From Taudactylus pleione (taxonomy: Eukaryota > Chordata > Amphibia > Anura > Myobatrachidae): a stretch of DNA of 64,000 nucleotides. Below are positions 21,581 through 31,400 of the stretch, in pieces. Position numbers and translations under genes: made by a program. Each line of letters starts with the position of its first letter. The first letter of the stretch is position 1. The stretch covers positions 3,149,001 through 3,213,000 of the forward strand of contig JAUIMM010000636.1 of NCBI GenBank assembly GCA_031769625.1. Reading direction: 5' to 3'. A model generated the notes under the pieces. That model was not told the origin of the DNA and made no database searches. It saw only the letters and a list, made by a program, of their open reading frames with translations.

Positions 21581-22725
21581 TTGACACTCCGAAGCTGTTG
21601 CCTCTACGCCCGGACCTGTTGTCTCAGGGTCTGGCCAATACCTAGACCTGGGTTGTCTGTCTTTGAAGGCGTGGCGGTTGAGACTGCCCTCGTAAGGTCT
21701 AGGGGTTTTTCCAGCTCTGTAGTTAACAGGGGCTCTGTCCATGCTAAGAGCTTGGAAGCCTTTACCTGCAAGAATTTACCAACAGGTATGGCATACTTTC
21801 TTTCAGTGGTGTCGCCCTAGAGGCTATGCTCTTTGGGTATTCTGGATATCCAGAGTGTTGGCTTTCCTACAGGTGGGCTTAGATCATGGTCTTTGCCTTG
21901 CTTCCCTGAAGGTGCAGGTTTCTGCCCTGTCAGTATGGTTTCATCGTAGGATTGCTACTCTTCCTGATGTCCGCACCTTTGTGCAGGGTGTACTTTGTAT
22001 TCAGCATCCCTTTGTTCCACCTGTGGCTCCTTGGGATTTGGCTGTGGTCCTTAGGGCTCTCTGAGGACCACCATTTGATCCACTGAGCTCAGTGGAATTA
22101 AAATAGCTTACGGCTAGGACTGTATTCCTTCTGGCCATTGATTTGGCTAGAAGGGTCTCAGAATGGGGGGCTCTGTCATGTAGACCTCCCTTTTTCTCAT
22201 CTTTCCTAGGGACAGGGCAGTGCTTTGCACTTGCCCTGGTTTTTTACCTACGGTGGTATCTAGTTTCCACATCAATAAGGAAATTATAGTACCGGCCTTT
22301 ACTTCCCCAGACCTGTCTGCTGGTGAGGCCTCCTTGGATGTGGTATGGGCTCTAAGAATTTAGGTTGACTGTACCAGTCCTTTTAGGAAATCGGACTCTC
22401 GGTTTTGACCTTTATGGTTTCCATAAAAAGGGTTGGCCTGCCACTATGCTAACTTTGGCAGGATGGATTCGCATGGCGTTTTCTGAGGCTTACACTCCTG
22501 AGGGCCTTCCTGTTCCATCCTCTATTAAAGCTCTTCCACTAGTCTGTGGGTCCTTCGTGGGCAGCTCGACGTGACGCCTCAGCGGTTCAGCTGTGAATGG
22601 CAGCCACGTGGTCATCTGTCCATATTTTTGTAAGGTATTATGCTTTTGATACCTTCACCTCTCAGGATGCTTCCTTCGGGCGGCGGATTCTCCTTACAGC
22701 ACAGGAGCGTCCCCACTCTTAAAGG
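21581..22725 (+). pseudogene. DIRS tyrosine recombinase, broken
   Basis: The recombinase that would join the circular cDNA to the chromosome. LPARIYQQVWHTFFQWC (about 21755-21810) starts the core-binding region. LLAIDLARRVSEWGALS (about 22130-22180) contains the box I Arg of the catalytic domain. Further on, GWPATMLTLAGWIRMAFSEAY (about 22430-22490) and a degenerate stretch where HSTR..S is expected (about 22520-22580) are seen. Near the end a shifted frame reads YAFDTFTSQDASFGRRIL (about 22638-22690), a typical DIRS recombinase C-terminus. The His-x-x-Arg motif is not intact and there are internal stops, so this copy is inactive. Confidence 0.8.
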
Positions 22726-22744
22726 ATACTGCTTTGGGACATCC

Positions 22745-22862
22745 CCAAGGTATCCTGTTGATACCCTATGGACCCTGAAGTAGAAAATATGGGATATGGT
22801 AAGAACTTACCCTTGTTATCTCTATTTCTACGAAGTCCATAGGGTTCCACAGGACTCCCGCC
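22745..22862 (+). repeat. DIRS internal complementary region
   Basis: The left half (GGTATCCTGTTGATACCCTA, then TGGACCCTGAAGTAGAAAA) is complementary to the start of the left terminal repeat. The right half (CTTGTTATCTCTATTTCTAC, then GAAGTCCATAGGGTTCCACA) is complementary to the end of the right repeat. In DIRS elements this region records the joined ends and templates the circular form. Confidence 0.85.
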
Positions 22863-22999
22863 CTGTCGCGCCTGTACTGCAGATGTGCTTTGATCTGGTC
22901 ACCGGTTTTTCCGTCTCCTTCTAGTGAGAATGTGATTCTTGTGTGTTCCAGACTTTCTTCTCTCTCTTTGTTCTCCTCCTCCAGTCTATGGCTTGTTAT

Positions 23000-23140
23000 G
23001 AAACTGAGTTGCCTGGGCTCGGGGGCAGGGTATAGGAGAGGGACCCTGGTGCATCCTGGGAGGCTGAAAATTTAACTCTGTGGTGTCCGTGCCTGACGTC
23101 ATCCTGTGGAACCCTATGGACTTCATAGAAATAGAGATAA
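23000..23140 (+). repeat. DIRS right inverted terminal repeat
   Basis: Reverse complement of 17893-18047, running from GAAACTGAGTTGCCTGGGCT to TATGGACTTCATAGAAATAG. The sequence just beyond (AGATAACAAGGGTAAG, to about 23165) also matches the internal complementary region, so the true end may lie slightly further right. Confidence 0.88.
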
Positions 23141-23165
23141 CAAGGGTAAGTTCTTACCATATCTC

Positions 23166-23744
23166 ATATTATAGTTTGAACCTCATAGGCTGCCGCCGAA
23201 ACTCCCCAAATGCACCCTGAATTTAATAGGTTTAGTACTGGTCTACCATTTTAGAAACCTAATGTTCCTTTTGTAGCAGCAATGTTGGTAAGAATTTTGA
23301 TTTACATTTGCTATTTTTAGGTATGCTGACAGTTCAAATCAGTGATGTCTGTATGGCAGTAGTCAGTACTTTATTATAAAGTAATTTCTTATGTATGTAT
23401 TTCATGTTGTTTGTATAAATTGAAATATCTCACATTGTACATACTGCATGTCTTTATGTTTGCAATACATGAAGTGCATATTGTAATTCCATTCCATTAC
23501 TTGTTTGTATTACAGTTTTACCATCCAATGCACTTCACTTCACAAATCCTATTACTACAATAAAATACCATCCTTGAGATTTATTGAAAAGTAGGAGTGG
23601 TTATATTGTCTGTCTATCCCTTTATACTCAGGCCATAGGGAAGTTTATAGAGCCGACAGAACAAATAGTTTTAAAATTGAGACATATGCGTACAGTACCA
23701 ATATTCTACCTTTTCCACGACTCCTCACATGAAGTGAACACCAT
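23166..23744. other. Unique AT-rich spacer
   Basis: No repeat or coding signal recognised between the DIRS element and the Harbinger element. Confidence 0.25.
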
Positions 23745-23747
23745 TAA

Positions 23748-24035
23748 TGGTGCATACACACGATCAGATTTTTCATCAGATTTGAACGATAACGATTTTA
23801 AAAATCGTTCAATCGTTCAAATCTGATGAAAAAATCGTTCATGTATACTACATGAACGATTTCCTTTTGAACGATGCGCATTCACGTTTGTCACAGAACG
23901 ATATCTGAGATCTGACATGTTTGCAGTCAGATTTGTCAGATATCGTTCTTTTTCTTCAGATATCGTTCAAATCGTTCACTGTTTCTGGTTTTGAACGATT
24001 TGAACGATATGAACGATTTGGACGATTTTTTCTCT
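23748..24035 (+). repeat. Harbinger left terminal and subterminal repeat region
   Basis: After the terminal 20 bases comes a dense set of TCGTTCAA and GAACGAT words in both orientations (for example ATCGTTCAATCGTTCAAAT, TTTGAACGATATGAACGAT). The right end (33080-33257) carries the same words. Subterminal repeats like these are likely binding sites for the Myb-like protein and/or transposase; that role is inferred. Confidence 0.8.
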
Positions 24036-24225
24036 GGTGACCACTCCCCAGCCACTCCCCGAGGTTCCATTTTATGATCAGCGCGAGCAGAGCCAGCAGT
24101 GCAAGCCGGTGGTGCAGCTGAAGACGCCCAAGACACTCAAAATAAGGTAAGTGGTTTTTTTTTAATAGCAGCATTTCAAAGCAGTGGGGGCAGCCAGCAT
24201 GGGGGTTTAAAGGATTCCAGCGGGG

Positions 24226-24700
24226 CATCAGCAGCAGGGGCAGTGCAGGGGGGGGAAGGGCGGCCTGGAATGGAGCACACACGCGGGGACCTTTTTTTGT
24301 TATATTATCTGCAGGCCCATCAGCAGTGGGGGCAGTGCGGGAGGGGGAGGGGGGCTGGAATGGAGCACACAGGCGGAGCCCTTTTTTTTTAATATTATCT
24401 GCAGGCCCATCAGCAGTGGGGGGCAGTGCGGGGGGGGGGAGGGGGGCTTGAATGGAGCACACAGGCGGAGCCCTTTTTTTTTAATATTATCTGCAGGCCC
24501 ATCAGCAGTGGGGGCAGTGCGGGCGGGGGGGAGGGGGGCTGGAATGGAGCACACAGGCGGAGCCCTTTCTTTTTATATTATCTGCAGGCCCATCAGCAGT
24601 GGGGGCAGTGCGGGGGGGGGGGGGGAGGGTGGCTGGAATGGAGCACACACGGGGGGACCTTTTTTTTTATATTCTCTGCAGGGCCATCAGCAGCGGGGGC
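24226..24700 (+). repeat. About 92-bp G-rich tandem array, 5-6 units
   Basis: The word CATCAGCAG recurs at 24226, 24318, 24408, 24500, 24591 and 24685. Each unit carries a run of 9-14 nearly continuous G, then TGGAATGGAGCACACA and a T-rich tract ending TATTATCTGCAGG. The G runs could form quadruplexes. Open frames across the array are repeat by-products. Confidence 0.92.
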
Positions 24701-24780
24701 AGGGCGGGGTGATGGGGGACATGGAGGAGACAGCAGTTGTGGACAATGTATTCAGCAGGGCATCAGCGTTGCCACTGCTG

Positions 24781-25205
24781 CAAAACCTGGCATGTTGCTA
24801 TTTTATCATCTGCGACGTTATGGGAAAACCTGGCATGTCATATAGGACCTACCATGCTGCTGCAAAACCTGGCATGTTATTTTATCATCTGCGACGTTAT
24901 GGGAAAGCCTGGCATGTCATATAGGAGCTGCCATGCTGCTGCAAAACCTGGCATGTTATTTTATCATCTGCGACGTTATGGGAAAGCCTGGCATGTCATA
25001 TAGGAGCTGCCATGCTGCTGCAAAACCTGGCATGTTGTTATTTTATCATCTGCAACGTTATGGGAACACCTGGCATGTCATATAGGACCTACCATGCTGC
25101 TGCAAAACCTGGCATGTTGTTATTTTATCATCTCCGATGTTATGGGAAGACCTGGCATGTCATATAGGAGCTGCCATGCTGCTGCAAAACCTGGCATGTT
25201 GGTTA
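24781..25205 (+). repeat. About 80-bp tandem array, 5-6 units
   Basis: CAAAACCTGGCATGTT starts units at 24781, 24863, 24942, 25021, 25103 and 25185. Each full unit also holds TTTTATCATCTGCGACGTTA and GGCATGTCATATAGG. It lies in the 5' region of the MADF/Myb-like gene; a promoter role is possible but unsupported. Confidence 0.92.
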
Positions 25206-25403
25206 TGTGACAGAAGCCCTCACAGGTATCACAGGTAGAGACACAGCACGGAGCTAGTGCATAAATGGATCTCAGCGACATAGGATATAGTATTTTTGAT
25301 GGTCCATTTTTTTTATTTTATATTAAAGGTTTTTTTTTTAAATGTTATGATAATTGATAAACCTGTTTTTTTGAATGTCTCTTTGAATCTTTGTATTTCA
25401 GAC

Positions 25404-26554
25404 ATGGCTGGTAACAGGGAATACTGGACAGGATTTCTGGAAATCTACCAAGCCAATGAGTGTCTGTGGAATTTGCAAATGAAAGAATACTCAGATGGGG
25501 GCATGAAACACAAGGGCTATGTGAAACTGCAGGAGTATTGCAAATCCCTGAACAAAAATGTAACCATTGCCTGGGTAAAGCAGAAGATCAATAATTTCCG
25601 AACAACCTTTATGCGGGAGCACACAAAATATGAGAATGCCAAACGTTCGGGAGCTGGGGCAGATGAGGTGAAGAAACCAACATTATGGTATTACTACATC
25701 CTGTCCTTCGTCCTGACGAAAGAGGCGGAGACCCAGTCAGTTAGCTCACTGGAAGCGGCCGTGGAGGTGACTACTCCTATTGAAGTAGCGGAGACTGAGG
25801 ATTCTGTAAGTTCAGGGACTATATAGTTTTTGAAAATATTGTAGAACCTGTTAAATATAGTTTTCCAATGCAATGTAGTGATGTTGGTGTTTTTTTTTTT
25901 TATTATTTTACAAATTATCGATTTTTTTTTTTTTTTTAATAATAATAATTTGACATTAATTCATATTTTCTTCCCTAGCTTCGTCCTACGGAGGAAGTGG
26001 ATCCTGAGCCTACAACCAGTGAGCTAACGGAACTTGAGGCAAGCATTGTGGAGGCGCCAGCCACAACACCGCAGCCACAGCCAGCGGCGAAAAGGCGGAG
26101 GTTGGCAGCCAGGGGGGCGCAAGCCTCAAGTTCCAGACCTGATCGGGCTGAAAGATTTTTAACACATGCTGAGGAGGTTCTTCAGACAAATTCGGATGAC
26201 TTAACAGTTTTCAGTATCAACATGGGCAATGAGTTGAGGAACATGAAGCCCCGAACCCAATTTCTTTGCCGGTGGCTTATATATGGGCTTATTCAACGTG
26301 GTATGATAGATGAGGTGGATGAAACCACGAGGATAAGCCCATACATACCCCAGCAAAGTATTCCCACGGAAATAAGTACCAGTCACCTCCTTACGCCGAA
26401 TCCCCCAAATCATCCTCCACAAATGTCTCCCCGTTCTGCGTCGGGGTCCCCTCCGTCACCGTCAAACCTTCCTGGGCCGTCCTCAATTGGCCTTCACTCT
26501 GCTGTTGGGAGTGCATTGGCCACTCTTGCCCATGACGATTTTGTTGATGCCTAA
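25404..26554 (+). CDS. Harbinger MADF/Myb-like DNA-binding protein (2 exons)
   Basis: The accessory protein of Harbinger transposons, which in studied family members helps bring the transposase to the nucleus and to the element ends. Exon 1 is 25404-25805 (134 codons from ATG) and ends TCT before a GTAAGT donor. Exon 2 is 25979-26554 after TTCTTCCCTAG, continuing in phase to a stop, for 325 residues. Residues about 5-105 form a MADF-like three-helix fold: an early Trp (EYWTGFLEIY), LWNLQMKEYSD, KLQEYCKSL, WVKQKINNFRTTF, and a closing LWYYYILSFV. A basic stretch KRRRL near residue 173 could be a nuclear signal. Residues about 209-247 (LTVFSINMGNELRNMKPR to LIQRG) look BESS-like. A TTTCAG acceptor just before the ATG suggests a noncoding 5' exon. 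The frame is uninterrupted. Confidence 0.85.
25806..25978 (+). other. Predicted intron of the MADF/Myb-like gene
   Basis: 173 bp, donor GTAAGT at 25806 and acceptor TTCTTCCCTAG ending 25978, with T-rich tracts between. Splicing joins the exons in phase 0. Unspliced reading would stop shortly after the donor. Confidence 0.75.
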
Positions 26555-26740
26555 TTTTTCTAGCCACGTTTTTTTATGGCATGGTTGTTAATTTTTTTTC
26601 AGTCCGATTTCTCCTTCTCTTTCGTCTGGATGTTGGACACTTGCTCATAATACCATAATGTTGGACTCTCTTCACCTTATCGTTGCCCTTCCTTTGGAAT
26701 GTTTGGCATTCCATATTTTGTGTTGACTTCCGCTGACATT

Positions 26741-27289
26741 GGGCCTGATTCAGACCCACTCGCGAGCGGCTGTCCGCTCGCAAGTGGGTCGATGTTATGG
26801 ACTGAGCATGCGCACGACGGAGGGAGCTCCGTCGTGCGCATGCGCCAGACACGACGAGCGAAGGAAAGTCCTTCGCTCGTTGTGTCCGATCAAAGGGGGC
26901 GTGCTGTCAATGTTGATTGACAGCACGCCCCCTTTGGTGGGCGTGTCGGGGGCGTGCCTCCCTGACAGGGGCGTTCCCACAGGAACGCCTCCCGTCAAAA
27001 GCCGGCCCACTGACATCACTAGTGATGTCAGTGGGAGTGATTTTGGCTCTGATAGAGCCAAAATCACTCCGGAGCTTGCGGTTGAAAACCTCAACCGCAG
27101 GCTCCGGCTCGCAAATTCGATGGTCGCGATGGTCTCGACCATCGCGACCAACACAATGCACGCTCGTATAGCCTGTGGGTGGTGACCCACAGCTATACGA
27201 GCGTCCAGGAGGACGCTCCATGAAAATGGAGCCCGGCCCTCATTCAGAGCGTGCGCTCTGCTCAGAGCGTACGGCTCTGAATGAGGGCC
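26741..27289 (+). mobile_element. Serial-hairpin MITE, family B, copy 3 (best preserved)
   Basis: 549 bp, with GGGCCTGATTCAGA at the left, TCTGAATGAGGGCC at the right, and ATT on both sides (26738-26740 and 27290-27292). It is almost wholly consecutive hairpins: 26754-26789, 26806-26844, 26849-26885, 26891-26936, 26962-26997, 27006-27035 (a perfect palindrome, CACTGACATCACTAGTGATG within it), 27036-27068, 27071-27105, 27119-27150, 27160-27203 and 27234-27289. There is no coding capacity; open frames on both strands are by-products. It sits downstream of the MADF/Myb-like gene and does not disturb it. Confidence 0.9.
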
Positions 27290-27634
27290 ATTGTTCGGAA
27301 TATTTTTTGATCTTCTGCTTTACCCAGTTTGGGTTGCATTTGTTTTTTGGCCCATGCAATACTTCTGCAGCAGCTGATGAAGCCTTGTTGCCCCAATCTG
27401 AGTATTCTTTATTTTCAAGGCACTCATTGGCTTGGCACTACCCAGAATATCCTGTCCAGTATTCATGGGCGATATATTTTTTTTGTATATTAAAAATAAA
27501 AAAATATATTTTATTTAAAATTCAAAATTTGTCTGTCTTTATTTAAAAAGTTATTTGAATTAAATATTATTAAGCAAAACAATTTATGTCTTTAGTATTT
27601 GCAATGTATAACTATTGATTTAAATCATTGACTA

Positions 27635-27758
27635 GACAGTGTGCCCGTTTTAGACCCCCTTGCACGCGCAGAAGACCTACAAGTGGGTCGATGTTCCATC
27701 ATCCTGGACGTTTGCTAATGCTGTGGGTGGTCACCCACAAGTTAACGAGCGGCCAGGA
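27635..27758 (+). mobile_element. Family B MITE fragment
   Basis: Contains CAAGTGGGTCGATGTTCCAT, then CTGTGGGTGGTCACCCACA and ACGAGCGGCCAGGAG, which match two separated parts of family B. The middle is deleted. Confidence 0.6.
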
Positions 27759-27949
27759 GTATGGTTTTAATAACCAAATTTTCCACCTAGTTTTCCTACC
27801 ATTTGTAAATGATTAAAAACAATGTTTTGGGACATATTTTACAAAACACCCAAATTGTCCCTGGGGTGGTGGCTTGGTGGAAAAGGGCTGAAGATATTTT
27901 AATAATTGCGTATATTTGCAGTCGGGGGAAAATCCACACTTCTTTAAAA

Positions 27950-28290
27950 TTTAATTTTGCAGTGAAATCACAGGTGCCACATAGCTGCTAGAATTTGTAG
28001 TTCCACAAGAGCATAATGACAGGCATGCTGGCACTTGTAGTTCAACTGTAAAAGATTGCAAAAAATGAGATCATTTCACCAACACATTACACAAGGGAAA
28101 TGGATAGGGAGACGAGCACCAGGCTTCAGCGTAAGGCGGGGGTGCTGGTGAGGGGGGTAAACTTATTTGCGGGTTTCCCCACTCCCCCAAAATTCCTGGC
28201 TTACCCTAAGTGATTTAGGGTGTTAATGCTTTGGACCTAGAGGCCAGGAGTTTGGGTCTCTGAAGCTTTGGCGGTACTCATGTACAAGAA
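27950..28290. repeat. Module shared with the fold-back elements
   Basis: GGCACTTGTAGTTCAACTGTAA, then CACCAGGCTTCAGCGTAAGG and TAATGCTTTGGACCTAGAGG, in the same order as the right arm of the fold-back at 31060-31400, with clear sequence divergence. A related block occurs at 48600-48970. It lies in the spacer between the two convergent Harbinger genes. Confidence 0.7.
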
Positions 28291-28355
28291 CAAAGTAAGT
28301 AAAGAGACAACTTAAAAAAAGACAACACAGGAAAACATAACAAAGAAGGGTTCCA

Positions 28356-28361
28356 TTTATT
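28356..28361 (-). promoter_or_regulatory. Candidate polyadenylation signal of the transposase gene
   Basis: AATAAA on the minus strand, about 48 bases after the transposase stop codon. Confidence 0.5.
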
Positions 28362-28408
28362 TTTCCTTGTAAATAAAAATTGTCTGCCAGGTAATGTTTT
28401 AAAACATT

Positions 28409-31400
28409 TTATGCACGGTCTGTCTGCCAGGGAACGGCACCTTCACCATTAAAATAAGAGACGTATCGGTCCCTGATTTGCTTGGCCCCTCCTGTGACAC
28501 CTTGGGGAAGCAAGGGAGGATTGACTGAGGACCAGTTGGCAAGTGCCGGTTCAGTGGAAACTCCTGTTGTCAAACTGGGTGGTCCTTGTGTTTTACGCAG
28601 CAAAAGGTTATGTAAGACACATGCTGACATAACCACCCAATTTATCTTATCCACACGCAGATTTATAGCCGTGTGGAAAACTCGAAAACGGTTACTCAAA
28701 ATGCCAAAGGCGTTCTCCACTGTTCTTCTGGCTCTGGATAGACGATAGTTGAAAATGCGCCTTTCTGGTGTCAATGTTCTTTGGGCAAATGGCTTAAGGA
28801 CATGTTTGTGCAACGCAAATGCCTCATCACCCACAAATACAAATGATAACCCATGTGAACAATCATTAGCAGTAGGAAGTTGTAACATGTTCTTCTCCAT
28901 CCTTTCATAAAATGTCGTGTTTTTAAATGATCCACCATCGGAGGCTCGACCATTCTTTCCTACATCAATGAACATAAATTCATATTTGGCAGAAACTATT
29001 GCCATTGGGACGATACTGAAGTAGCCCTTGTAATTAAAGTACAAGGAGCCAGTATTGCTGGGTTGGGTAATCCGGATGTGCTTGCCATCAATGGCACCAC
29101 CGCAATTTGGAAAATCCCATCTCCTTTCAAATTCCCCAGCAATGTTCTGCCAATCACCAACTGTAGCAGGGAACTGAAATTAAAAACATAAAATATGTTT
29201 AAGCAGATTGAATTAAATTGATGAACAAAAAATACCAGTATTTACAAGGGTCAATTTACTACCCAGAGTTTTCAGAAACAGAGTGAAACAACAAAAAAAG
29301 GTGACAGGCAATTGGGGTGTTTGGGAAAAGACAATGTGAAAGTGTTGAAAAGGTATCCTTACATAACATCAAATTTGGAGGGGTATTCAATATGAAACGT
29401 TAACCTCGCCAGCGAGGTTTTCGAACCCGCACATCGGAGGTTTTGACAGTGAAAAAGTATCGCGGGTGCTCCTGCTTATCCCCATATTCAATTTGAAATA
29501 GTCAAAAACCTGACCCGCCAATACTTGCATCTTAGAAAAAAAATAAAACATTTTAAGCAATTATTTGTAGGACCCCAGTAACGATGTCCAGACCTCGGGG
29601 ATCACTATGGGTACCCCCATTTTTGCCTGCAGAAGAAAGTCTGGGTTTTTCAATAGCTTTGAAAGGTGTTTTTTCCTGCCGCGGCTATTATAAACGTCTT
29701 CATTCATAAGTAAAAAATGGGGGTACCCATAGTGATCCCCCATGTGTACACATCAGTAGGGGGTCCCTAGAATATTTCCGGGAACTTTTTTTTTTTGTTA
29801 ACCTGTAAAGAAAATTCTTTAAAAAATGAAAAAAAAAAAAACATAAGGTCCCCCCTCAAAAGCCAAACCAGCCCCAGGCTTGCCAGCCAGTGGTGGTTTC
29901 TAAAAATACGGGGAACAAAATGTGTAGGGTTCCACCGTATTTTAGAAACCAACACCAGGCTGCAGGGACTAGTGCAGGTTTTAAATATAGGGGGCAAAAA
30001 CGACGTGGGGTACCCCCTATATTTAAGACCAGCACCAGACCCAACCGACCGGGGTGCAATGCCACAGCCCGGAGACCCAATCACCGGGGCTCCAGGTCCA
30101 AAGCATTACACCCCAAGTCGGTCAGCGCAAGCCGGTGATCTCGGGGGAGTGGGGGACCTCCCCCAAAAAAGGGTCCCCCCTCTCCCGAGCACCACAGGCT
30201 TACGCTGAAGCCTGGGGCTCATCCCCATACCCCTGGAGCGGTGGGTATGGGGGTAATAGGGGGGCCAAATAATGTCAGACTATTGTACTTTACAGTGGAA
30301 CTACAAGTGCCAGCAGACATGCGGCACCTGTAATTTCACTGTAAAATAAATAGTTAAAAAAAGACAAAACACACACACCGTGTCCAGTATAAGTTTATTA
30401 CACACACCTACCCATTCACACATATACTCACCTATATCCTGGCGCTGGTCTCCGCAGTAATCCACGTACTTGGCAAAACAAAAAACGCATACCCGAGGCA
30501 CAAACGAGCTATGAATATGTGTGTTCCCACGCATACTCATAACTCCCGAATGCCAGCTGACGGCACATCGACGGAGCTTGCAGTCCTGAGAGCCAATCAG
30601 CGGCCGCGCTGACTGTAGCGCGGCCGCTGATAGGCTCCGGCTACTGAGAGTTCCCACGTGGGCGACTCACTACGTGGGAACTGTCAGTTGCCGGAGCCAA
30701 TCAGCGGGCGCTCTACAGTCAGCGCGGCCGCTGATTGGCTGACGGGACTGCAATGCCCCGTGAAGTGCCGATGCCAGGCATTCGGGAGCTAGCTGTATGT
30801 GTGGCAACACACATATAGATAGCTCTGTTGCGTGGATCGCCTAAATGTTTTTTTTTTTTTTTTTTAATACCATGGATTACTGCGGAGACCAGCGCTGGAT
30901 GTAGGTGAGTATGACATTTTTCTTGCAGAGCCATGTTTTTGGGAAATCCTACTGGAGAAGAGGACAGAACATCTGGTATAGGTGAGTATATGTGTGAATG
31001 GGTAGGTGTGTGTAATAAACTTATACTGGACACGGTGTGTGTGTTTTGTCTTTTTTTAACTATTTATTTTACAGTGAAATTACAGGTGCCGCATGTCTGC
31101 TGGCACTTGTAGTTCCACTGTAAAGTACAATAGTCTGACATTATTTGGCCCCCCTATTACTCCCATACCCACCGCTCCAGGGGTATGGGGATGAGCCCCA
31201 GGCTTCAGCGTAAGCCTGTGGTGCTCGGGAGAGGGGGGACCCTTTTTTGGTGGAGGTCCCCCACTCCCCCGAGATCACCGGCTTGCGCTGACCGACTTGG
31301 GGTGTAATGCTTTGGACCTGGAGCCCCGGTGATTGGGTCTCCGGGCTGTGGCATTGCACCCCGGTTGGTTGGGTCTGGTGCTGGTCTTAAATATAGGGGG

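Larger units (their letters stand above)
17893..23140 (+). mobile_element. DIRS-type retrotransposon, decayed, structurally complete
   Basis: A tyrosine-recombinase retroelement of about 5.25 kb. It shows inverted terminal repeats (17893-18047 and 23000-23140), a gag-like region, reverse transcriptase, RNase H, a tyrosine recombinase domain, and an internal complementary region (22745-22862) that pairs with the outer ends of both terminal repeats. DIRS elements are thought to integrate by recombination of a circle, so no target duplication is expected and none is evident. Stops and frameshifts interrupt every domain. Confidence 0.9.

Noticed and set aside
26739..27546. 148-, 131-, 123- and 104-residue frames on both strands
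   Set aside because: All fall on the serial-hairpin MITE, where palindromes keep both strands open by symmetry.
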